Below, one piece after another: positions 8,634-16,972 of a stretch of DNA of 35,078 nucleotides (position 1 is its first letter; each line of letters starts with the position of its first letter). The position numbers and the translations under genes are program-made. The stretch comes from Desulfonema limicola. GTDB lineage: Bacteria; Desulfobacterota; Desulfobacteria; Desulfobacterales; RPRI01. The notes under the pieces were generated by a model, which did not search any database, was not told where the DNA came from, and saw nothing but the letters and a program-made list of their open reading frames with translations. The stretch lies in the NCBI GenBank assembly GCA_020723255.1, contig DYJH01000019.1, positions 1 through 35,078 on the forward strand. Reading direction: 5' to 3'.

Positions 8634-8798
8634 TAATGCCTGAGATAACCTCTCTATTTAAAAAGTCAAACAAATCACCCAATTGATTGGTATGGTTACA
8701 CGTAAAAAATTTTTGTGTATTTTGGGACTGCGCCGCTTTTTATGATCAACAAAAAACTCGGAAGAGAGCGGCCCTGATTACAGATTTAATTTGATGTA

Positions 8799-8892
8799 TA
8801 TTAGCAGGATTTTTTTTGAACACAACTACAAGATAACAACATGTTAGCTATAGGATAAAACTATTGTTCTTTAAGGCTTAATAAGTATGAGC
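8799..8892. repeat. Copy B of the duplicated module, spanning the 3' end of the luxR-type gene and its downstream region
   Basis: See copy A 6967-7059; positions 8861-8892 are the last codons of the luxR-type CDS. Confidence 0.7.
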
Positions 8893-10045
8893 GAAGGTTG
8901 GCGTCTCTGTCTTTCAAGCCAAATTTTTTTCTGAGACTTATTCTGTGAAATTGAACTGTGCTGATGCTTACAGCTAACAATTCCGCAATATCTTTAATTG
9001 ATCTCCCCTCTTTTACAAGGGCTGCAACTTCAATTTCTCTGGGTGTAAGATTATAATGTTTAAATTTCAATAAAGGTAAAAATGACGAAATAATATTATT
9101 TAGATTTGATTCGACAATATTTAAAACAGAAAGCTGGCGGGAAGACAGATTGCTGTTCTTTAAATTATTAATATAAGGCAAAACAAGTTCTCTGACGTTG
9201 GATAAAATTTTTCCTTCGATATCAGCCTTGCTTCCTTCCAGTTGGTGCAATAAAACCTTTAAAGCCGCATTGACCTCTTCAAGGTTTTCGGTTTTGAGCG
9301 TTAATTTTTTTTCAGCCCGTTTACGCTTTGTGATATCTTTGAAATAAACGGACAGACCCTCTTCCGAAGGATAAGCGTGAGCCTCGAACCATCTGCCGAA
9401 GAGGAAAAGAGCATCAAAAAACATAGGAGTTTTACTTGCCATAGCAGTCCAGTAATACTGCATATATTCCTTCTTGGTTTTCGGGAACAGCTCAGCCAAT
9501 GTCTTGCCGATAACTTCCTCCCTTGTCTTTCCCATAACTATTTCTGCCTGCTGATTCAGATCGGTGAAACGGCCTTCCCTGTCCCAGGTAAAATAAATAT
9601 CTGTAATGCTTGCCAGAACAGTAGCAATCTTCTGGTTAGAAATGCGTAAAGCATCGTCAACTTGTTTGTATTCTGTCAGGTCATGTATCGTCAAGACCGT
9701 AAGCTCACAACCGCTGCTATCTTTAAATTCCAAAGCAGATAATTCTGCGGGAAACCTGGCCCCATCCGCTCTTCTTAGAAAAAGTTCGCCCACGGACTTA
9801 CCTGTACGAATTAGCTCCTTAAGAAATATGGGCGCCCGTGGATCATCATGATCGAAAAGTGCATTAATGGCTATGTGCGACATCTCTTCCTCCGAACGTC
9901 CCAGCATCTCACAGGCAATAGAATTTGCAGCAAATAGTGAGCCGCCAGACAGCCCTATGATCACACCATCAAGAGAGGTTTCGAGCAATAAACGAAACAT
10001 TTGTTTACTATCCGCAAGACTTTTAACCGTTTCTGCTTTTTTCAT
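8861..10045 (-). CDS. PAS-domain LuxR-family transcriptional regulator
   Basis: Two PAS-like segments (FRLLLETSLDGVIIGLSGGSLFAANSIACEMLGRSEEE; ITDIYFTWDREGRFTDLNQQAEIVMGKTREEVIG) and C-terminal LuxR HTH (LTPREIEVAALVKEGRSIKDIAELLAVSISTVQFHRISLRKKFGL). Confidence 0.9.
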   Translation of the reverse strand: MKKAETVKSLADSKQMFRLLLETSLDGVIIGLSGGSLFAANSIACEMLGRSEEEMSHIAINALFDHDDPRAPIFLKELIRTGKSVGELFLRRADGARFPAELSALEFKDSSGCELTVLTIHDLTEYKQVDDALRISNQKIATVLASITDIYFTWDREGRFTDLNQQAEIVMGKTREEVIGKTLAELFPKTKKEYMQYYWTAMASKTPMFFDALFLFGRWFEAHAYPSEEGLSVYFKDITKRKRAEKKLTLKTENLEEVNAALKVLLHQLEGSKADIEGKILSNVRELVLPYINNLKNSNLSSRQLSVLNIVESNLNNIISSFLPLLKFKHYNLTPREIEVAALVKEGRSIKDIAELLAVSISTVQFHRISLRKKFGLKDRDANLRSYLLSLKEQ

Positions 10046-10239
10046 TTATTTCTTTCCCTTTCAATCTAAAGCCGTTTTGTTAAAACGTTTTATAACCAGT
10101 TTTGATTTTATTATATCTGGTTTTGCTGATCAACCGAATTAATACAAGCCTATATATTATCTTATTGAAATCAGCAATTGCGGATGATATTTTGCGTATG
10201 CATGTTGTTAAAGCGTAATTATTTTTTCTGGAGACTTAT

Positions 10240-10284
10240 ATGAACAACCTGTCAATGGATATAAACCGAGAATACAATGTTTAA
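10240..10284 (+). CDS. Possible 14-aa leader peptide overlapping the start of the downstream gene
   Basis: CTGGAG acttat ATG AAC AAC CTG TCA ATG GAT ATA AAC CGA GAA TAC AAT GTT TAA; stop overlaps the ATG at 10277. Confidence 0.3.
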   Translation: MNNLSMDINREYNV

Positions 10285-11419
10285 TGCTATTTTAAATGGA
10301 TTAAGCGGGCTTGGGTCCGGCTTTGTGAATATGCACTGGTCAAATCCGGTTATGATTACTGCCGGATGTATTCTCCTTTATCTTGCTATAAAAAAAGATG
10401 TTGAGCCTCTTTTGCTTGTGCCGATTGGTTTCGGAGCAATACTAGTAAATATTCCATTTGCCGACCTTATGGAACAGGGTGGATTTTTAAGAACAATATA
10501 CAATATGGGAGTTTCAAACGAAATATTTCCCCTTCTTATTTTTATCGGCATAGGCGCCATGACGGATTTTGGACCGCTTCTGGAAAACCCCAAAATATTT
10601 CTTTTGGGTGCAGCCGGACAATTCGGCATGTTTTTAACAATAGGACTATCCCTGTTTTTCGGATTTTCGAAACTTGATGCAGTTGCTATTGGAGTAATCG
10701 GAGCCTGTGACGGCCCAACCGCTATTTATGTATCATCAAAATATGCTCCACACCTTCTGAGTGCAGTCTCGGTAGCCGCTTATTCTTATATGTCTCTTGT
10801 TCCAGTAATCCAGCCCCCTATCATGAAATGGCTTACCACAGAAAAAGAACGTGTTATAAGCATGGATACAAAGACTCTGCCTGCATCAAAAACTGCGAGA
10901 ATAATCTTTCCAATATTAGTAACTGTGGCAGGGGGACTAATTGCTCCAAAGGGGCTTCCGCTTCTTGGCACAATAATGCTTGGAAACCTTATGAAAGAAT
11001 CCGGAGTTGTTAGCCGCCTTGCAAAGGCATCTGAAAACGAAATCGCAAATACCGTAACCCTGTTGCTTGGAATATCAATCGGAGCTACAATGAACGGTGA
11101 GCTTTTCTTAAAGCCGCAAACTCTTCTTATTCTTGCATTCGGTTTTGTTGCTGTCTGCCTTGATACGGTCTGCGGCATTTTGTTCGGAAAACTTATGAAT
11201 TATTTAACAGGCGGCAAAATTAATCCTCTTATAGGCGCAGCCGGTATTTCAGCATATCCCATGGCAGCCAGAGTTGTTCAGCGCGAAGGACTAAAGTACA
11301 ACCAATTTAATTTTCTTCTTATGCATGCGGCGGGAGCAAACACAGGAGGGCAGGTCGGTTCGGTTATCGCTACAGCTATAATGCTTTCCGTACTTCAGGG
11401 CATGGGTATAATTTCTTAA
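10277..11419 (+). CDS. Sodium ion-translocating decarboxylase beta subunit (OadB/GcdB/MmdB family)
   Basis: Polytopic 380 aa; IGVIGACDGPTAIYVSSKYAP, FIGIGAMTDFGPLLENP, AAGISAYPMAARVVQ typical of the family. Confidence 0.9.
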   Translation: MFNAILNGLSGLGSGFVNMHWSNPVMITAGCILLYLAIKKDVEPLLLVPIGFGAILVNIPFADLMEQGGFLRTIYNMGVSNEIFPLLIFIGIGAMTDFGPLLENPKIFLLGAAGQFGMFLTIGLSLFFGFSKLDAVAIGVIGACDGPTAIYVSSKYAPHLLSAVSVAAYSYMSLVPVIQPPIMKWLTTEKERVISMDTKTLPASKTARIIFPILVTVAGGLIAPKGLPLLGTIMLGNLMKESGVVSRLAKASENEIANTVTLLLGISIGATMNGELFLKPQTLLILAFGFVAVCLDTVCGILFGKLMNYLTGGKINPLIGAAGISAYPMAARVVQREGLKYNQFNFLLMHAAGANTGGQVGSVIATAIMLSVLQGMGIIS

Positions 11420-11461
11420 TAATCTTCACAAATACAACACGTAAAGGGCAATAAAAAAAGT

Positions 11462-12733
11462 ATGTCTTCCGATTTTTTTATAAAAGCGGCTTTCTCTGTT
11501 TATAATACTTGCTGGAAGATAATTATACCTCTGTTGCATCTTAACAACAGGCTCTCCGAAGGTTTTTTGCAACGCACTCTTAAAGAAGAACCTCCAAAAG
11601 CCGAACTTTGGATTCAGGCTGCATCAGCCGGAGAGTCATATTTAGCTACTGAGATTTTAAAAAATTTAAAATTTAACCGGCCCATAACTATTCTGCTCAC
11701 ATCAGGAACAAAACAGGGTCTGGATATTCTTGAACGCTCTATAAAACAAATCAATGATAAACACATTATTGCACGTACTTTTTTCTTTTTTTTTGATCAG
11801 CCCGGTCTGATGGAGAAAGCCGTAAAAATAATCAGTCCCAAAATAACGGTTCTTCTTGAATCCGAGATGTGGCCGGGACATCTTCTGGCGCTCAAAAAAT
11901 CCGGATGCAAAACAATAATAATTAATGGAAGAATAACCGGTAAAAGTTTGAAAAAATATCTGCTCTGCAAATTATTCTGGAATTATCTAAAGCCCGACAA
12001 AATATATGCGATATCAGAAAATGACGCCAGGCGCTTTGCAACCCTGTTTGGGAATGAATCCACAGAAGTCATGCCAAATATAAAATTTGACAGATTCGGA
12101 AGCAATGATCTTGAGTCTTTCATAAAAAATCCTTTGGAAGAATTATTGGGACAAAACGCTCCATTTGTTGTGCTCGGATCGGTAAGAAAAAAAGAAGAAT
12201 CACTTCTAGAAAAAATCATACTTGATATTCTCAAAAGAAATCCGGATATAATCATAGGTCTTTTTCCGCGCCATGTGCACAGAGTAAAACATTGGGGCAA
12301 AGCCTTAAAGCGTATGAATATAAGATGGACTCTTAGAACTGACATTATAAAACCGGTTTCAAAGGGAAGTGTAGTATTATGGGATACATTCGGAGAGCTT
12401 ATTCATGCATATGAAGTTGCAAAAACGGCTTTTGTAGGAGGAAGTCTTGTGCCTCTGGGCGGTCAGAATTTTATTGAAGCATTAAATTACGGAATAGTGC
12501 CAGTCATTGGACCATACTGGGATAATTTTTCATGGGTAGGCAGGGAAATTGCAGAGCAAGGTCTGATAAGGGTCGCAAAAAACTGGCAGGAAACAGCAGA
12601 TATTCTTATTGAGCAAATTATCAATCAACCCTCCCGTGAAAAAACGAAATCCGCCGCCAGTCAATATTTTAAGCGCAGACAGGGAGGCACAGTCTTTGCT
12701 TGTAAGGTAATTGCAGATCTTTTGAGGTTTTAG
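11462..12733 (+). CDS. waaA: 3-deoxy-D-manno-octulosonic acid (Kdo) transferase
   Basis: WIQAASAGESYLATEIL, ESEMWPGHL, IINGRITGKS, VGGSLVPLGGQNFIEALNYGIVPVIGP. Confidence 0.92.
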   Translation: MSSDFFIKAAFSVYNTCWKIIIPLLHLNNRLSEGFLQRTLKEEPPKAELWIQAASAGESYLATEILKNLKFNRPITILLTSGTKQGLDILERSIKQINDKHIIARTFFFFFDQPGLMEKAVKIISPKITVLLESEMWPGHLLALKKSGCKTIIINGRITGKSLKKYLLCKLFWNYLKPDKIYAISENDARRFATLFGNESTEVMPNIKFDRFGSNDLESFIKNPLEELLGQNAPFVVLGSVRKKEESLLEKIILDILKRNPDIIIGLFPRHVHRVKHWGKALKRMNIRWTLRTDIIKPVSKGSVVLWDTFGELIHAYEVAKTAFVGGSLVPLGGQNFIEALNYGIVPVIGPYWDNFSWVGREIAEQGLIRVAKNWQETADILIEQIINQPSREKTKSAASQYFKRRQGGTVFACKVIADLLRF

Positions 12734-15135
12734 AAACGTAACTGCAAGCCGGCCCCGAATCCGAAATCGGAATGCCACTGGGCGATAATGGAAAAATTTT
12801 TATTGATGAGATAGGACAGGCCTGCACGTCCTTCCCAGAGAGTTTCAATGTCGTATTCAGCATCGCCGTAAAGGGTGAGGCGTGGAAAAATAACAAAATG
12901 CTTCCCAAGGGTTATGCGTGCTCCAACGCGGGAATCTATCCAAAACATGGACTCAAAATTGAACGGAAGCAGGTAACGCGCCCCAAGAACAGCAAAGATA
13001 TCTTCGGATTCATTTCCCGTTCCGTCAGCAAAAGCCCCTGCGAAAACAGAAGTAAAGCTATTAAAATAACGGTCCCAGGTGAATGTGTATTCCCAATCGG
13101 TATTTTCCGAATTTTGCCATCCAACTTCCCATTCGGCAGTTAAATTGTTGCGCGTGTCCGAAAGCATGAGAAAGCCTTCGGTCATGTTGCTCAAAGCATC
13201 GGCACGTCCGAAGAAATACCGGTGTTCTTTGTAAAGTTCCGGCCGTATGGCGGAAAGTTCCGGATTGAGCGAATACTCTTTGTAGTGTATAAGCCGTGCC
13301 ATTCCGTTTTCCATGTGATAAAGGATATGGCAGTGAAAGAACCAGTCGCCGGTCTCATCGGCGTCGAATTCAATCACCGTCGTGGACATAGGAGAGACAT
13401 CCACTGTGTGCTTCAGCGGCGCATGGTCGCCCTGGCCGTTTACGACCCTGAAAACGTGCCCGTGAAGATGCATGGGATGATGCATCATTGTGCGGTTGAT
13501 CATTATAAAGCGCACAGCTTCACCGGCGCGGATGCGAATGGAGTCGGTCTCCAAAAGCGGCTTGTTGTTGATAAACCAGACAAAGCGTTCCATATCACCA
13601 TCCAGTGTAAGTCGTATCTCACGTACAGGCTTACCCGGCTTCAGCGCTGTGTTCTTCAAAGACTTAAGCTTTGGATAAGGAGGCCAGGGCCTCGAAGGAT
13701 CCATGCCGTCCGGTCCCGGGGCAAGATTTTTTGAATTTGAAACATCGGATGCGAACAGGCGAAAATCGTAAGTGTATTTTTTCCCTGAATGTTTTGTGTT
13801 ATATTCATTTTCATTATTATCTTCTTTTTCAATGTGCTGCATTGTTTCAGCATGATGCGCACCGTGGCCTTTATGGTCATTCATGTTATTCATTCCATTC
13901 ATATCATGCATTTTATGCACATCTTCCGGCATATTTTGCTCAGCCCCGCCGTTCATCTCCATGCCGGGCATTTCATGCCTTCCATGTCCCTCCATCAATT
14001 CCATGCCGGCCATGCCGGGTTTATCGAATTTTCCCGCTTTGACGTCTCCATCTGGCATACCCATTGCTCCGGCCGGTGTAAGTGCAAATACCTGCTTAAT
14101 GCCTGTTCCACCCATTGCATGGTACAGGTTGGAATGGGGCACTTCCGGCGCCAGGTGACGCTTACCGGAACCTATCCAGACAGAGGCGTATCCGGATCCG
14201 TCCTGCGGAGTTGCCCTGAACTCGTACGCTCCGGCACCAGGAACTGTGACGAGAATATCGTACGTTTCCGCTATAGCGATCAGAAATCGGCCGGTCTTAA
14301 CCGGAGCGACATCCGGGCCGTCGGCAGCTACAATTGTCATGGGTCCACCGGCGTATTCAACGTAAAAATAGGTGGCAGCGGAGCCGTTGACCACGCGCAG
14401 CTTTACTGTTTCGCCGGGCATCGCTTCAAGAGCGGTTTCGGGTTCGCCGTTGGCGAGAAACGCGTCGTAAGCAATGTCCGAGATGTCCATGGGAGGCATG
14501 CGCTGCAATTCGCGCTTGAAGTAATCGCCTATCTTTCCGGCACGCGCGGCTCCGGCTATGCTCTGGCTGTTTCCTTTTTGTATCGCATACCATTCGCCGC
14601 CGCCCATCTTTAAGGTGCGGTTTACAGTATGCGGATCCTCGTCCGTCCAGTCGGACAGAAAAACAACATAATCCCTGTCCGGCTTGTTTCCGTCGGTAGC
14701 AGGCTCAAAAATCAAAGTACCGTAAACCCCGCTTTGTTCCTGCAATTCAGTATGGGAATGATACCAGTATGTCCCGCTCTGTCTTACTTTGAACTCGTAA
14801 GTGAATACTGCTCCGGGTTTAATGGGCTGGAAACTGATGTATGGGACTCCGTCCATTTCCGGTGGAAGAAGTATTCCGTGCCAGTGAATGGAGGTATCTG
14901 CATTCATTTTATTATGAACGTGTATTCGCGCTATGTCGCCTTCCCTGAAACGCAGCACAGGCCCCGGAACTGTTCCGTTTATGGTCATGGCCGTGGCCTG
15001 TTTGCCCGTTATATTGATTTTACGTTCAGCGATCTCAAGATGATATTCAACAACTGCCGCCCGGGCTTTGCTGAATGCAGGGTGGAACAAGACAACTGCG
15101 ATCAAAATATATTTAATAATTTTAATTAAGTACAT
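12730..15135 (-). CDS. Multicopper oxidase (CopA-like) with Met/His-rich insert and C-terminal CopB-like outer-membrane barrel domain
   Basis: Signal peptide; copper motifs HWHG, HSH, HPMHLHGH, HCHILYHMENGM; Met/His-rich HEMPGMEMNG...MHDMNGMNNMNDHKGHGAHH; C-terminal ~180 aa beta-rich, ending HSDFGFGAGLQLRF. Confidence 0.85.
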   Translation of the reverse strand: MYLIKIIKYILIAVVLFHPAFSKARAAVVEYHLEIAERKINITGKQATAMTINGTVPGPVLRFREGDIARIHVHNKMNADTSIHWHGILLPPEMDGVPYISFQPIKPGAVFTYEFKVRQSGTYWYHSHTELQEQSGVYGTLIFEPATDGNKPDRDYVVFLSDWTDEDPHTVNRTLKMGGGEWYAIQKGNSQSIAGAARAGKIGDYFKRELQRMPPMDISDIAYDAFLANGEPETALEAMPGETVKLRVVNGSAATYFYVEYAGGPMTIVAADGPDVAPVKTGRFLIAIAETYDILVTVPGAGAYEFRATPQDGSGYASVWIGSGKRHLAPEVPHSNLYHAMGGTGIKQVFALTPAGAMGMPDGDVKAGKFDKPGMAGMELMEGHGRHEMPGMEMNGGAEQNMPEDVHKMHDMNGMNNMNDHKGHGAHHAETMQHIEKEDNNENEYNTKHSGKKYTYDFRLFASDVSNSKNLAPGPDGMDPSRPWPPYPKLKSLKNTALKPGKPVREIRLTLDGDMERFVWFINNKPLLETDSIRIRAGEAVRFIMINRTMMHHPMHLHGHVFRVVNGQGDHAPLKHTVDVSPMSTTVIEFDADETGDWFFHCHILYHMENGMARLIHYKEYSLNPELSAIRPELYKEHRYFFGRADALSNMTEGFLMLSDTRNNLTAEWEVGWQNSENTDWEYTFTWDRYFNSFTSVFAGAFADGTGNESEDIFAVLGARYLLPFNFESMFWIDSRVGARITLGKHFVIFPRLTLYGDAEYDIETLWEGRAGLSYLINKNFSIIAQWHSDFGFGAGLQLRF

Positions 15136-15577
15136 CCAATTATCTGCTTTCTCATTTTATCGCTGAAGTATCGTAACAACATGAGCAGCAATACTCCCCG
15201 TCTGCGCTCAATCCAACCGCTCAAAGCCGGAAAAGCAGCTGCCGTTGCTATAAATCCAAACATCAAAGCCACCCCAACTTCACGTAAGTTAACTCTTATG
15301 GGGAAGATGATCGCTGTGCTATTGCAATAATAAACAATCCGTTGAAAATGTTGCTGCCGAGTGCATCGCCAAGCGAAATCTGAGGATCTCCGGCTAAAGC
15401 GGCACTGATAGCAACAGACAGTTCCGGCGATGATGTGGCAAATGCTGCCTCGGTTGCGCCGATAATTCAGGCTGAAACACGTGCCCAATGAGCCAGGCCG
15501 ACAATACCGCGAACAATAAGTTCTCCGCCTATTCCTGCGCTGAGAACACCTAAAATTAATGCCATGTAATTATTCAT
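15130..15577 (-). pseudogene. Na+/Ca2+ antiporter (YrbG-like, CaCA family), disrupted
   Basis: MNNYMALILGVLSAGIGGELIVRGIVGLAHWARVSA*IIGATEAAFATSSPELSVAISAALAGDPQISLGDALGSNIFNGLFIIAIA in one frame with an internal stop (15467-15469), then continuation IFPIRVNLREVGVALMFG...ALSGWIERRRGVLLLMLLRYF in another frame. Confidence 0.75.
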
Positions 15578-15816
15578 GGTGGGCTCCCGATAGACACACT
15601 TTCATTTTTCTTGATTATAATCCTGTTCTGTCCGTCAGGCAACCAATTGCATTGAATTAAAGCGATTTTTGGTGAAATATCCAGTGATAGTCAAGCTAAT
15701 TAAGAATGAGCATCTTAATTTATATATTTTTTTTCAGGCTAACATGATGCGGATCAGGAGTCAGACCGGAGGTAAACTCATTTTGCCGTGGGAATATAAC
15801 AGTAAGGATTACCCCT

Positions 15817-16965
15817 TCATGAGCCACTTAATGCAGGTTGTTTTTCCACCAGTTTATTCATTATAAATGATTTAAAAGTATTACCATCCTTAAAATGAAT
15901 ATTTACACCAACAACAATAAGATCAACGGGAAATTTAAATCTGCCCCCCATTCTGGTAAAATCTTTCTCGGTTGTCATAACAAGTTCTGCGCCCAGTTTT
16001 TTTGCAGATTGTGAAATTCTTTCTGTATCATCACAAGAATAGTAGTAATGATCAGCAAATCCGAAAAAGTCCAGAATTTCACATTTAAACTCTTCAATGG
16101 TTTTCCTAAAGCGCTCATTTCCTGCAATTCCTGAAAAAGCCACAATCTTTTTTCCGGCTAACCAAACATAATCTCTTGACACTTCATATTTAAAAAAAGA
16201 TATCCAATCGGCTCTGCTCTCTTTTCCTGCATTAAAAAAATAATAAGAATTATATGTTTCAAAAACTGCATGGCTTTTTGAAATGCTCTTAAACATATCC
16301 GGTTCAGCAGTACTATCCGAAGAAGACCCTGTAATAATAAATGCATCGGCCCTTTTAGCCGATTCGACAGGCTCTCTTAGAATCCCTCTGGGGATAAGAT
16401 GAAAATTACCGAAAGGGTTGCTATGGTCTAAAAGAAGTATATCAATATCACGAAACAGTTTAATATGCTGAAACCCGTCATCTAAAAGGATAACATCCAC
16501 TTTGAAATTTTTTATGGCTGATAAACCTGCTTTATATCTGTTATGCCCCACTACAACAGGAATATTCTTCAGTCTGGCCGCCATCATAAAAGGTTCATCA
16601 CCGGACTGTTGAGGCCCAATAAGTATTTCCTTGCCGTTGCTTACAACCGCCCCTTTTTTTTCATACTCCCCCTTGTATCCCCTGCTGACCACTGCAACTT
16701 TGCAGCCAGACTCAGCAAGCATTTTGGCAAGATATATTGTTATGGGTGTTTTTCCGGTTCCTCCGACTGTTAAATTGCCAACTGAAATAACCCTGCACGG
16801 AAGTCTTTTTTGTTTGAATATGCTTTTCTTATATAAAACAGCTCTTACTTTAACCAGTGTGCAGTATATAACTGATAGAATAAACAGCAACAATCTCAAA
16901 GGAGAAACCCGGTTTTCCCCTTCGGAATACATAACCGTCTCGATTTTTTTTCGTAATATATTCAT
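15817..16965 (-). CDS. lpxK: Tetraacyldisaccharide 4'-kinase
   Basis: Walker A VGNLTVGGTGKTPIT, VSRGYKG, VILLDDGFQH; likely start ATG 16965 (MNILRKK). Confidence 0.93.
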   Translation of the reverse strand: MNILRKKIETVMYSEGENRVSPLRLLLFILSVIYCTLVKVRAVLYKKSIFKQKRLPCRVISVGNLTVGGTGKTPITIYLAKMLAESGCKVAVVSRGYKGEYEKKGAVVSNGKEILIGPQQSGDEPFMMAARLKNIPVVVGHNRYKAGLSAIKNFKVDVILLDDGFQHIKLFRDIDILLLDHSNPFGNFHLIPRGILREPVESAKRADAFIITGSSSDSTAEPDMFKSISKSHAVFETYNSYYFFNAGKESRADWISFFKYEVSRDYVWLAGKKIVAFSGIAGNERFRKTIEEFKCEILDFFGFADHYYYSCDDTERISQSAKKLGAELVMTTEKDFTRMGGRFKFPVDLIVVGVNIHFKDGNTFKSFIMNKLVEKQPALSGS

Positions 16966-16972
16966 GGAAAAG

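Noticed and set aside
8413-8682. 89-aa minus-strand ORF overlapping the DUF1329 start
   Set aside because: Overlaps the DUF1329 signal peptide in another frame and spans the structured leader; no convincing protein features.
13860-14030. Repetitive CAT/ATG-rich stretch suggesting tandem DNA repeats
   Set aside because: Explained by the Met/His-rich copper-binding insert (MHDMNGMNNMNDHKGHGAHH) of the oxidase; no exact periodic unit.
13222-14613. Long plus-strand ORFs 13222..13734 (170 aa) and 13789..14613 (274 aa)
   Set aside because: Antisense to the well-supported multicopper oxidase; composition (Cys/His/Phe-rich) is a by-product of the Met/His-rich codons, with no recognisable domains.
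15697-15720. Hairpin AATTAAGAatgagcaTCTTAATT followed by a T-rich run
   Set aside because: AU-only short stem with no clear upstream plus-strand gene; too weak to call a terminator.
15669-15866. 65-aa plus-strand ORF between the antiporter remnant and lpxK
   Set aside because: No recognisable motif and overlaps the lpxK 3' end; AT-rich intergenic DNA.
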